Made by a program: the position numbers and the translations under genes. This document shows positions 46,098 to 56,789 of a stretch of DNA of 64,000 nt, one piece after another. The notes beneath the pieces are model-generated. The model saw only the letters and a program-made list of their open reading frames with translations. It had not been told where the DNA came from and did not search any database. Location of the stretch: contig JAHEWK010000033.1 in the NCBI GenBank assembly GCA_020740775.1, positions 186,001 to 250,000 of the forward strand. The letters are read 5' to 3'. The stretch comes from Ilyonectria destructans. Its lineage: Eukaryota; Ascomycota; Sordariomycetes; Hypocreales; Nectriaceae. How positions within the stretch are numbered: position 1 is the stretch's first letter; the number at the start of each line of letters is the position of its first letter.

Positions 46098-48184
46098 TTA
46101 GTGTTTGTGTGAGTGGAGGCCGTGACCACACTGTCCTCGCTTCCTCAGCTTAGCCATGTCAGCCCGCTCTTCTTTATTGAGATGCTTGCCGCCAACACCG
46201 CCCAGCGACCTTCGGGCCATCCTGGCAGCAGCCGCATTGTCGTTGGCAAATTTAGGGGTGATTTCCTTTGCAAAAGTCGTCTGTGCATCGTCCTCGACGT
46301 ATACAACCTCGCCGCCCACCATTGTCAGTAGAACTCGATTCCGGCCCAGCTCCTCTTCAGGCACCTCAAAGTAGTTGTTCTCGACCACGACCATATCTGC
46401 AACCTTGCCAATTTCCAAAGATCCTAGCTGTTTATCAGCGCGGAGGAGTCTGGCTGCGTTGATAGTCATAGCTTTGAGAGCGGATTCGCGCGAGAGGCCC
46501 GGGCCAGGGAACAAGCCACTGTATTCCTCACCGAAGGAGGAGGCCGAGTTGGGGTTTTCTGGGTCACCTCTTCGAGTCACGCCTGCTTTGAGGGCGAGCC
46601 AAACGTCCAGTGGATCGACCTACGCGTGAAAGTTAGCTGGAGGGAGATTCTATCCGTGGCAGTCCGTGTACTCACAGGCCAGTCGCTGCCATAGACCGGG
46701 GGGCGTCCAGCCTGCTCAATGCGGGCATACGCGTCAAGATTGTCCATTCGGTACTCGCCCAGGCTTTGGAGCGTATCGGGCACCCACATAGGAGCGAGCT
46801 GGGACCATTGGAAGCTGAATACAGCATCCACTCCCAACTCTGCAAAACGTGGCCAGTCTTCTTCAAGGGTCAAGCTGGCGTGGGCCAGGGCGAGGCGGAT
46901 CGGGCGTGCTTTGGGATGGGCCTTGCGGTAAGCCTCTGCCGCATTCAAGCTGATGTGGACAGCCAAGTCCCCATCGACGTGCAGCTGCGCATCAACACCG
47001 TTGAGGAAGAATTGACCAAGGGTCTCGGAAAGAATATCCGCATCCCAGTACGTGCCTGACAAGGCGCTGGGATCCGGCGCCCATTCCACAGTGCCGTTCG
47101 TGCCATTGGTAACAGGAAGCCAATAAGGATCTACATTGGCAGCCGTCCTCGCTGAATAGATGACAATGCCGTCCAACAATGCCTTGATTGACTGCCACTT
47201 CAGCGTGGGCTTAGGACTGATGGTCGAGTTATCGTTGAGGGACGCGAGTAGCTCTACCGTCTCAGCGACTACTGCATCGACCTCTTCAAGTGTCGAGGGA
47301 GGCTGGACGCGCCAGTCGAAATAACCACGTGAGCTGAGGTCGCCGGCCTGCTTGATGATCTGCCACGACCCCACGTGCTGGTCAGTCGCTAGAGCATCCT
47401 GCCAGGTTGTGATGCCATTCTCGCGTAGAATTTGGAGCGCGGCTCGGGCGGCCTCGGCGTTCTGCTCGTCCGACGACAGAGGAGGCCCAGCAATAAGAAT
47501 ATTGGCGCCGTCTAGAAGTACTCCAGACGGCTCTTGGGTCCCCGGCACATGCTCGATAATCCCGCCTGGGGGGTTCGGCGTAGTCGCAGTGATGTTGGAC
47601 AGGACCAGTGCACGGGAATTCAGGACGAAGGTGTGGTAGTCGTTCGACCGAACGAAGATGGGGCGGTTTGTGTTTAAGCTGTCGAGGTCATCCTTGGTAA
47701 GGGTCTCTCCAGCGAGGGCCAGAGACATGTAGTTGAGTGCTACGCCATCGAGCCAGTCATCATCGGTGCGCTCTGGGTCGCTATCAAGACAGGTTTGCAA
47801 GTGAGCGAGGACCTGCTCAACGTTGAGTCGTTGATAGTTGAAGTTACACTTGAGCAAATCCTGTCCAGCTTGCAAGGCGTGCATGTGTACATCCACAAAT
47901 CCAGGCATTGCCATGCGGCCTCCCAAATTCAGCACCTGTGTGGTGCTTCCAATGAAGGGTGCGACTTTGGCATCGTCTCCAAGAGAGATGATAACTCCAT
48001 TTTTGATGGCGAGAGAGCTGACTTTGGTCGATGGTGCGTCGAGAGTATAGATCGATCCATTCTGAAAAACGAAGTCGGCGACGGGCGGTCGTTGACGCTG
48101 AATCGGCGCCTTGGCCCCAGCATAGGATATCATACCCATGGCCATCAGCGCCGCGACGCGACGCAACAGTGAGACCGTGGCCAT
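46098..48184 (-). CDS. Secreted amidohydrolase, YtcJ-like (amidohydrolase 3)
   Basis: Two exons (48184-46676, 46619-46098) give 676 residues. The first 25 residues (MATVSLLRRVAALMAMGM then ISYAGAKA) form a signal peptide, so the enzyme is probably secreted or vacuolar. The amidohydrolase 3 fold is shown by FVFQNGSIYTLD, the metal-binding GFVDVHMHA (HxH), LALAHASLTLEED, PPVYGSDWP at the exon junction with its metal Asp, and LSRESALKAMTINAARLL. The family is metal-dependent and cleaves amide or related C-N bonds of unknown substrates; members are typically around 550-600 residues. A His-rich basic tail (GHGLHSHKH) ends the protein. The single intron (46620-46675) joins WP to VDPLDVW. The substrate is unknown. 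Confidence 0.88.
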
Positions 48185-49978
48185 TGGAAATGATGTGTTA
48201 CGCAGAGACCAAATGAAGATATTGATGTGATACCTAGGAGTATCTGAGAGCTGGATGAGTGTGAGATTGGAAAGAATTGTAACATCGGTAGGGCGAACCC
48301 ATCGGCCCTCTTTATAGTCGAGAATAGAGCACGAGCTTGCGTGAGGACTTGGGGGCAGTCATGTTCACTGGATTAGAAAGCAAGGTCAAGTTCATACGCG
48401 CGGCCGATTGGGCCCTCTGAGCCCTGTTTTCATTGCAGTTGGTGTATGCGTCACCGGCTGGAGGAAGGGCAGGGTCCGGTGTGCGAGCGCCGAACTCGTG
48501 TAAACCAGGTACTTATTCGGCGCTAGAATAGACTTAAAGTTTAAGTTAGTGGAACGGCCGAGGAGTTGCCTATTTGAGAGTTGCCTTTCTTCCGCTGTCC
48601 AGCCAGTTAGGTGTTGGGAAACATATGGCATGACACGCCCCTTTACTTTCACTTGGTGACTGCAGTGCTGCTATGCACTCAGCTCTAAACCTGCTTCACT
48701 GCGGGTTGGACCAGGGGCCCCTGGATAAGTGAAGACCCGGAATCCGGTGGCATGATAATATGGGTGCTACGTTTCTATTTTCATATGTCGGTGTAACAGC
48801 AGTTAATGGCGAGCGCTGTCATTCTATCGCATACCGCCAGTATGATGATCTCATTGTCACAGCGGCGCCGGGATCCAACAATATCAGGACTCCAGCCATT
48901 GTTCCCTTTCCTTTCAATGGAGAGCCCGCTGGGAATAAAGCTAGAGCTTGAAGATATAATCGGTGTAAAGAGAATTGCTCTGACTGAGCTGGGTGACTAA
49001 CACCCCAGCTTCCCCTCCGCATATCAGTTATCCACTCCCAGCTTCTCGCCTAAGGAGGAGATCTATTTTATTGGAGGTTTTACCTTTAACTGTTGCACCG
49101 GAGTGTTCCGAATATGGTCTTGCACGATGCATCCATGATAACCAGATATATGTGAGTGGGCCCTGGTGAAAATATTCAGTTCATCATGCCTAGGAGAGCC
49201 AGGCTCATAATTTGCTAATGATCCGTTTAAGGACGTGGGCCCAACTAGTTCGGTATCCCACCCCAGGACTCTCTTAATTTGATTACCAATGCATCAATAA
49301 TACCTACCGAGTAACTTTTGCTGCGCCCGAACACCGCTCTAGGAATAAGCGAGCGCGCGCTTAAGACGTCACCACTTTAATATGAAAGTGATGGGCCGTG
49401 TCTCTTCGATGCCATAATGCGCCGAGGCCCTTAGTTGGACTCTGAGACCGACTGGTCCACCTCGGAAGGGCAAACCCCTCCATTCCGGTTCGCCAAGGCC
49501 CCTTGAACACATCAGACTTGGCTTCGCAGATGTCCGAGATGCTCTTGTTTCGATTCTTATTGCTCACAGAAATCGGTATACCCCGTCAACTCGTTGTACA
49601 TGAGCCCTGAAATGGCCCCGACGATCTAGCTTCGCCGCTTCCTTTGCATTTCGGGTGCTTGCACCTGAGGACCATCTCCCTCCATTGCATCGCTCTGTTC
49701 CATTTGCTGAAGAGGGATATAAGCGCCTGCCTATTTCGGCGTTGCCAGTTAGAATGCTCCGGGACAGTACTGTTGTCCAGCCTTCGGAATGGGTTCCGAG
49801 CGACCATGGGACCCTGACCACGCCGGAATGTACTGTTTCGGCCATGGACCGCAACCCTAAATCCCAGCAATATGTTCACTTATCATTCTGCCAATTCAAC
49901 TCCATTTAAAATCTTTACTCGCACGGTAAGAGGTGAGTGCTTGTAGGGGGTAGGGGGCTGCGGGACGTTGTCCCGGCC
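48185..49978. other. Gene-poor region
   Basis: About 1.8 kb. The left end is the promoter of the amidohydrolase. Overlapping open frames on both strands at 49560-49900 share no recognisable motif and are not called. No repeat family was recognised. Confidence 0.45.
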
Positions 49979-50821
49979 ATGGTGCTGCGATTGGATCTTG
50001 ACTATGAGTGCTATGATTTCGTCAAGTGGTGGGCAACGTGTGATCCAGACGGCGAGTACGACTGGGGCGACATGACTTTGCCTCACCTCGACATTCGCGG
50101 GGCTGATGTCCTTGAGGAGCCGGACTTCTTTGACGAATATCCAGCCTTAAATCACTTTTTTGCTGTTCTGTTGCTGAAGCTGAAGCTACCTGTTGACATC
50201 CGCAACCTCAAGATCGCTCGTAAGATCTTCGCTTTACGCCGCCTCCCCTTCGACCTTGGGGAGTTGATCGAGCCAGTCGTGGTCCGTAGTCCCCTCTCTA
50301 CACCGCTCCAGAAACAATCACCCGCGTCACTTTTCAAAACGGAGAGGACGCTTCTGGGTTATATCTGCGTGCTCGGCGAGACCTTGAGCCAAACCAACAG
50401 ATACTTCATGTGCTGCCTCTTCGATCCAGACCAAGCACTAGCCGAGAAACCCGAGTCCTACACACACGGCGCCTAGGAAGAAACGGTCCTCGCCATGCAA
50501 AACTGTTACGCTAGATTTTGGGAGACGGAAGGCGTACTGGAAATGCTACCCTACGCTCGCGCATACGCGGCGCGGGACGCGCGGATTGAGATTGAAGACA
50601 TAATGAAAGCCGAGGCGGGAACGGCACGGCCTGATTCGCGTCGGACAGCCGAGCGAATACTGTTGCACGTGAGCATGGACTGGATCTGGGAATGTATCGA
50701 TTTTGCCGATGAGGAGGCTATACTTAGGTTAGCGGCAGCTATAGGGGAATTAGAGAGGTTCTATAAGAGCTGTCGCAATACCGCTACGGCAAAAGGAAAT
50801 GATCACTCCTCTTTTCGGTAG
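49979..50821 (+). pseudogene. Hypothetical gene interrupted by one in-frame stop
   Basis: One frame runs from ATG 49979 (MVLRLDLDYECYDFVKWW) to a TAA at 50819-50821, interrupted only by TAG at 50474-50476. The two halves (about 165 and 115 codons) both have protein-like composition: the first is acidic and Trp/Tyr-rich (CDPDGEYDWGDM), the second helical (ETVLAMQNCYARFWETEG). A CAG to TAG change at YTHGA-stop-EETV would create the break. An intron across the stop is possible but no good donor and acceptor pair was found. I do not recognise the family. The downstream part alone starts with an ATG at 50495 and might still be expressed. Confidence 0.55.
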
Positions 50822-51990
50822 CGATATTGTAGTCCATATCTCCGTGTGACAAAAGCTACAGCAGAGAATAGAAAATCAGAGGATATAAATAGTATAGAAT
50901 TTTAAGAGGGAATAGATAATATAAACCCGCTTAAGCTTAAAAGTAAGATTATATAATATAGTATTTATAGCTCTATTTATTAAGTGTAATTTCTATACTT
51001 AATAAGTAAACTGTGACGGCCGTGCTTATTCTGGACTGTCGGTATAGGGTAGGCGCGGAGTGTGGGGTTCAGGTCCGAGTAGGGATCAGGACGTCTGGGG
51101 GTAAGCTGTAGTGTGGTTACTGCAAATGGGATAATACAGTAGAGTGAGGGTGTCACGTCTGGTAATGTATAGCTGGTGCAGTGAGCTAGGTAACCAAGTT
51201 GTATTGATAGCTGAGGGGTTGGTGTCCTAACGACAGCCAGCCCATCGGGTTAATATACTGGAGTATCCTGATCGTGATCACCTTGCTGGTGATTATGATT
51301 ACTGGTGATTGTGGGCGTGATCACATAAGTACGGAATAACTAATGTACGGTTCCGGAGGCTGAGAAAGGTGGGGCCCCGCCCTGGGTCCTGATGCAGGTT
51401 ACGGCCAGGCCGTGATATAAACGCTTTATAATATAGCAGACTCTACCTTTAAATTATATAGATTACTCTCGTAGAACTAACTCTTATACTACTAAATAGT
51501 GCAATATATAGCCTTAGAGAATTTAAAAGAATAAGAGATTTATAAAAAGTCCGAAGATTTTAGATATTAGTAATAAAAAGCTGGGCGTAATATTGGTTAA
51601 TTTAAGAATTTTATTTGTTATTTTAAGCTTATTTGTATTAACTTTTCATACCTCTCTAAAAACCCGCGTTATAAAGGAACGATACTTACTGACAAACCTT
51701 TAGAGCTAGACTAAATTTAGCAGTAAAACCCGAATACGCTTGTAATATCGCGAGATCAGGCAAGGAAGGTTTGCAGTTGGAAATTTAGCCTCGGCTAGAA
51801 AACAAACCCGGGACTGACCTCGACTCCTTATTCATTCTCTCCTCTTTTTTTTCTTCACCTGCTTCAGTTTTGTATATTTCTTCGTAGAGTTGTAAACCGG
51901 GAATCTTTTCCCCCTTCTGTAAAAAGTATCTATTTGCGACGGTTGTGATTCCAAAATAACTCCATCCAAGTCCAGGCTTGAGTAAGCTTA
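50822..51990. other. AT-rich, probably RIP-affected DNA
   Basis: Blocks at 50870-51010 and 51420-51780 are very AT-rich with many TA steps and stops in all frames, as in repeat-induced point mutation of old transposons. The more GC-balanced DNA between them is the solo LTR listed separately. Confidence 0.55.
51012..51417. mobile_element. Solo LTR of a retrotransposon
   Basis: A 406-bp unit starts TGTGACGGCC and ends GGCCGTGATA, and is flanked on both sides by the 5-bp direct repeat TAAAC (51007-51011 and 51418-51422). TG at the start and a 5-bp duplication are hallmarks of LTR-retrotransposon integration. The expected terminal CA reads TA, which a CpA to TpA mutation would explain. No internal gag, pol or second LTR is present, so it is read as a solo LTR left by recombination. 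Confidence 0.68.
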
Positions 51991-52212
51991 ATATTGAAAG
52001 AGAAGGCTGCGAGCAAACATAGTTGGCCCGTCGGAGCAACTCCCGCAAAGAGAAGCGAAATGCGAGGCATCGAAAAATGGGTCGCCGAAGCGCACGACGC
52101 TATATTGAAGGAGAGGGCTGCGAGCAAACATAGTTGGCCCGTCGGAACAACTGCCGCAAAGAGAAGCAAAATGCGAGGTGTCGAAAAATGGGTCGCCGAA
52201 GCGCACGACGCC
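51991..52212. repeat. Tandem duplication, 111-bp period
   Basis: Two adjacent copies (51991-52101 and 52102-52212), each starting ATATTGAA and containing GGCTGCGAGCAAACATAG, differ at about nine positions. The period is a multiple of three and both strands stay open through both copies. It ends 220 bp upstream of the metallo-beta-lactamase-fold gene. Confidence 0.93.
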
Positions 52213-52431
52213 ATCACGATGTCACTGCGGGAAGCATTTGTAATCCTAATCTTAACAAGGGAGAGACAATATACATGATATAAAAGGCTGCTGAATGGAC
52301 ACTGGGACGAGCTATACTTCCTCACTCCCATCTCCTTGACACTCCTGTCTTGACCTTCGGACTCAGCCTTCACCATCCACTCCTGTCTCCATACGCCTTT
52401 CAACTACCGCCCCGTCTAAAAACGACGCAAT

Positions 52432-53331
52432 ATGCCTTCAAACCTCAAGACAGCTGCCTTGGCACTCCTTGCATCCGCAACGAGCCTGGTGACCACGTCT
52501 CCTGTACCTAGCGACAACCGAGCTCATGCTGAATGTGGCAAGCCCAATGTCACCTTTGGGATAACTCACATCACCACTGCGGCCTCGGTCTTCCATATCA
52601 ACGATGTCAACCTCTTGACCGATCCCTTCTTCTCCCCGGCGAACACTACTTGGGTCACGGCTGGCGGTAATCTTACTGTGCTAGCCGATCCAGCATTGCA
52701 GCCCAGTCAAATTCCCGTCATTGACGCGGTTCTCCTGAGCCATGAAAGCCACCCGGACAACCTGGATGAGATTGGTCGCCAGCACTTTATTGATGGTCGG
52801 AAGGTCATCACTACCCCCGACGGTGCAAAGAATCTCTCTCCTCGCCCTGGCGTTGTCGGCCTCCAGAACTGGCAGACCATCGACGTCAAGCTCGATGGCC
52901 AGATATGGAAGGTGACCGGAACTCCTTGCAACCACACCAGCGAAACTCAGACGATGGGCTTTGCCCTCCATGGACCGGACTTTGGGTACACTGACGGCCT
53001 GCCCAATGCTATCTGGTACAGCGGTGATACCATCTACATTGAGGAATTGAAACAACTCAAGGACATGTTTCACATCCGCGCCGCCGTCTTCAACATGGGC
53101 GACGCCTACATCACCGTCGATGGGGTTGCAATTCAGATCACCATGAACGGAACGGAAGTGGCCCAGATGTTCAAGGATGTTGGTGCTGAGATCCTGGTTC
53201 CTATTCACTACAGCCCTTGGAGCCACTTTAGGGAACAGAGCATTAGCCAGCTCAAGAAGGATTTTAAGGAAGCTGGCGTGGGTGGCAAGGTGAAGTGGCT
53301 AGTTCCAGGCCAGAGGACGCTTGTCTTTTAG
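52432..53331 (+). CDS. Secreted metallo-beta-lactamase-fold protein
   Basis: Single exon, 299 residues. Residues 1-23 (MPSNLKTAALALLASATSLV) are a signal peptide, so the protein is predicted to be extracellular. The body follows the beta-lactamase superfamily 2 / UlaG-like pattern: INDVNLLTDPFFSP, VDAVLLSHESHPDNLDEIGR for the metal-binding loop, GTPCNH, IWYSGDTIY with the bridging Asp, and LVPIHYSPWSHF with a late His. The metal loop reads SHESHPDN rather than the textbook HxHxDH, so metal binding and hydrolase activity need testing. Several NxT sequons suggest glycosylation. The substrate is unknown. It is preceded by a tandem duplication in its promoter and followed by a MITE. Confidence 0.87.
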   Translation: MPSNLKTAALALLASATSLVTTSPVPSDNRAHAECGKPNVTFGITHITTAASVFHINDVNLLTDPFFSPANTTWVTAGGNLTVLADPALQPSQIPVIDAVLLSHESHPDNLDEIGRQHFIDGRKVITTPDGAKNLSPRPGVVGLQNWQTIDVKLDGQIWKVTGTPCNHTSETQTMGFALHGPDFGYTDGLPNAIWYSGDTIYIEELKQLKDMFHIRAAVFNMGDAYITVDGVAIQITMNGTEVAQMFKDVGAEILVPIHYSPWSHFREQSISQLKKDFKEAGVGGKVKWLVPGQRTLVF

Positions 53332-54048
53332 ACTTTTCCCTCGAAAGCTGGCTGATGATTGATCGACCTGTCAAGTTGGGCGGACCCGTTTGGACGTATT
53401 CGGCTGGGTGTGACGGACCAAGTGTAACTAGCAAAGAGATCCGGTGTACGTGTACACAAACATCGGATGTGGATGTTTCTGTTGAATAAATTGATCAAGA
53501 ATGAGGCCTATCAAAAAAGCAACCGGCGTATCTCTTGGAATTCGTGCACGATCAAGCCTCCATTTAACATTTCACTCCTAGCCATGAAATTCATAGCCCG
53601 GTCATGATGGCTTGGGTGCGGGGGTGACTAAGCCTAAAAATGATACAAAACCCGAAGTGAAAAAGGCGATCGTCGCCCCGGAACTCAATGTGTAAGCCGC
53701 ACACGAAAACAACAGCATGACGTCAGTACAGTCCCCAGGATTTCAAATGTTAGTTTGGGATCTGAATTTGCCACCGATCGCCGCTTCAAGTTCATCTTAT
53801 TGGATCGTTCAAGTAGAGGTGCCTTCACTAGTAATTAACTAGGGAAAGTACGTTGATCTCATCTGCAGTTATGACTTTACGTTGTTTTATGAAGAGTTAT
53901 GCATAAGGTCATAGTACAAGTACCTTCTTTCCTATTAAAACCTAGGTGGGCTTCAGGTGTCCCTACTTGCCACTAAATGTGGGCTTTGTACAGAGCTAAC
54001 ATTTGAAATCCTGGGGGGCTGTAGGGTCTTATGCGGCTTTCGTCTTAC
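53332..54048. other. Convergent intergenic region holding a MITE
   Basis: Lies between the 3' ends of the metallo-beta-lactamase-fold gene and the APC permease. Besides the MITE it has no recognisable feature. Confidence 0.55.
53729..54021. mobile_element. MITE with TA target duplication (mariner-like)
   Basis: A 293-bp element with inverted ends of about 25 bp. The left end reads CAGTCCCCAGGATTTC, continuing AAATGTTAG. The right end, on the other strand, reads CAGCCCCCCAGGATTTC with the same continuation. TA dinucleotides flank it (53727-53728 and 54022-54023). No coding capacity inside. TA duplication and CAG-starting ends are typical of non-autonomous Tc1/mariner or pogo derivatives. It ends 25 bp from the stop codon of the APC permease, so it may form part of the 3' UTR. 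Confidence 0.8.
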
Positions 54049-56092
54049 TCATTCATTCCCAGTCTTCTCCAAGTCCGCGTCTTCCTGACCCTCCTCGATT
54101 TCCATTGCTAGCCTGAGTCCCATGATGAAATCAAATTGCTGTTTGGAAGTTTCAGTTGTTAGCTCCTTGATTGATAAACGGCAGTAGGTGGGCGTGACAG
54201 TAGGATGAAAAGGGAATGCGTCCAAACAAGAAGACACTTACCGGCCCTTCAAATTTCTTCCCATAAAGAGTCCAGTGTGTGGCAAAGAGGATGAGAAAGA
54301 TGCCAATTACAGCCGATACGTAATCTAGAAGATATGGTTATTCAAAGTACTAGCTGTCTCTGTTGTGGATTCCACACACTCATGTAATTGCCAGTAGCAG
54401 GCAGAGAGGGCGGAAAACAGAAAAACTAGATTCGAGTAGTTAGCATGGAGTAATTACAACGAGAACAGGCGGGTCAAATTTACTTACCATGGTTGTTACC
54501 GAGACATACAAGACGCTGATCCAGTTAAGAATCAGGCCGCGGTGCTTTCCAAGCTGCCAAGGTGTGTCGGCTGTCTGGAAATTGGTGAGAATACTTCTCC
54601 CCCTGATCAGCAACACAATGATCGGGAGCGCGTAGGAGATGTTGAGAAAGATGGTGCACGATGCAATATAAGCGTTGAAAGCGACTACCGGCCCCAAGTA
54701 AAGGAGGCCGAAGAGAAGGTTGAAACAATAGACAAACAAAAGCGCACGAACAGGGACGCCTAGTTTGGCGTCAACACGGCCGAAGTACTCATGGTATGGC
54801 ATGCCCTTATCGCGCGCCATGGCGTATACCAACCGGCTCACGCTTGCCATCCCCGCAACCATGGCGTTGACAAAGGAAGCTGCAAGCATCGAACTGATGA
54901 TGCACGCTGCTGCCTGACTTTTGGTTGCTTGGAGTACAAGCTCAATAAGTGGCATGCCGGAAGGTGATGAGACGACTGTATCAAAGTCTACCAGACAGAA
55001 GAGCATTACCAGAATGAAGGCGAGACCCCTTTTTCCGCGAATTAGCATTTTAGCATTCATAAGAAACGGGCTTCCTTACGTGATTCCTCCAATCACGATG
55101 GCGTAGAGCATTGCAAGAGGTGCGTCTTGGGCTGGGCTTAACATATCCTCGGTCATATGCAATGTCGCATCGAATCCAATAAGCGAAAGTGCAGGCTGGA
55201 GAAGCCCGAGCATCCAAGCCATACCGTCGGACCATCCTGTTTGGTTGTCAAAGGACGTAAAGACGAACTGTGCGTCTGTCTTTTCTGACATGGAGAGAAG
55301 CACGATGCTAACAATGACTGCACATAAGAGAGACCACCATACTGAAGTTGAGGTTAGCACAAGTTGTCATCAGCCTCTACTGGGCACTCGACTCACACGC
55401 CAGGTTGGTCCATCCTCCGAGAATTCTATTCCCCCAGATATTAACAGCGGTCGCAAACGTAAGAACGGCAAGGCCAAAGAGATATGTGCTCCATGGCTCT
55501 GGGGTGTATCGGCCGCCCGAGCCAACAACCGCGGCGGCGGAGATGAACTGCGCTGTGCCAGGTCTCAGTCCATTGCTTAGTCTGGAGTATGTGCTGGGGT
55601 CCACTAACCAGAAAATGATACTCCCGTTGTCCCAAGTGTCAGCAAGCCTGCGATATTCACCCATCCAGTAAAGAAACTCTGCCATTTTAATATTAGCCCG
55701 TCGGAGTATGTAGCAAGGGTTTCCAAGGGCAGCTTTCTTACCAAAGGCCTCTTCCACCTCTCCGAGCATAATGCGTATACATAGTGATATTGGCCTCCGG
55801 CGAACGGCCAGATGGCTGTCAGCTCGCCCATACTGCTAACCAGGGCGTAATTGCAGAGAACACAGAAGATGAAGCCATAGAGAAGCGCGACCGGGCCCCC
55901 AGAGGGAAGAACAAGCCCGATAGTACCGCCCAAGGCAATCCAAGTGCTGTGAGGTTCAGGTTATGGATGTGAACTGTGATCGGTAAAGGCAGTGACTAAC
56001 TTGAGAACGGCGAATCCCAAGGAGATCATGGTCAACTTGGAAAGCCTGGGGCGGAGGCCACCTTCGGGGTGAACGGACGTAACGCTAGTCAT
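54049..56092 (-). CDS. APC-superfamily amino acid/amine permease
   Basis: Nine exons (56092-56001, 55946-55742, 55678-55609, 55552-55397, 55341-55080, 55028-54488, 54425-54380, 54324-54242, 54138-54049) give 514 residues in frame. It is a 12-helix membrane transporter of the fungal amino acid/choline permease branch (GABA permease and Hnm1 relatives): MISLGFAVLNTWIALGGTIG, ALVSSMGELTAIWPFAGGQY, WSDGMAWMLGLLQPALSLIG and FDATLHMTED, and VSRLVYAMARDKGMPYHEYF. All eight introns are 51-103 bp and most are fixed by conserved motifs. The short 46-nt exon is the least certain. It is divergent from the copper amine oxidase, 697 bp apart, which suggests import of an amine or amino acid that the oxidase degrades; the substrate is inferred, not shown. 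Confidence 0.87.
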
Positions 56093-56789
56093 GTTTTCAA
56101 TAACGTTGGGCAGAAACACTTAGGAAGGATGTGTGCTGCAAATTTTAAAGGACGTAATAAATGATGTGAAGTTTATGATAGCTATGTCGAGGTCCCAAGA
56201 GGCAGAGGCTTGGGGTAATATAAGGAGGCACACAGATTAGCCACTAACACATTTGTTATCACGGGGCAGTCTGGAACAGTTGTTAATCTGCTTGAATAGG
56301 TACTAATTACTCTAAGGTCACACTCCTTTCAGCTCTCTACAGTAGAGATAGGACCTCTGACAAATAACTACCGATGCGAGTGGTTGATCAACGCCCGCTC
56401 CCTCGCATTCTGTCCAGTTCGAGATCCTGATCAGATCGCGGGGTAGATAAGCGTTAACAAGAGCTCTCAGTGGCCTCCTTAATGGGGTTAAGAGGGAAAA
56501 GGCCGGAAGGTCGGCCTTGAGGCTCTCAGTGGCCTACTAGATCGGGTTTAGCCTAGAACCCTTGGGATCATGAACTAGCTACATCCAAGGCATCTCCACA
56601 TGAGCCGCGTCAGTCTGGTGCAAGTCTTCGGCACGAAGCCGAATACCGGCCGGGGCCTGAGTGTGAATGAGCATACACAATGCTATATAATCAGATGTCT
56701 GCAGGAACTCTACAAGTCTGCTCTCACCCTCAAATTTCCCTTCCGTCCCACCTACCGAATCAGCTACATTGTCAGCCTCGACAGCCAAT
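56093..56789. promoter_or_regulatory. Divergent promoter, permease and amine oxidase
   Basis: The shared 697-bp region contains GATA sites fitting the fungal AreA consensus (AGATAG at 56346-56351, GATAAG at 56446-56451), a CCG-N6-CGG everted repeat (CCGGAAGGTCGG, 56503-56514) of Zn2Cys6 type, and a 14-bp direct repeat GCTCTCAGTGGCCT at 56463 and 56522 spanning that site. Nitrogen-source control plus pathway-specific induction is a reasonable reading. Confidence 0.55.

Noticed and set aside
49564..49909. Overlapping open frames on both strands
   Set aside because: Several overlapping frames of similar length without motif; typical chance frames in a GC-balanced gap.
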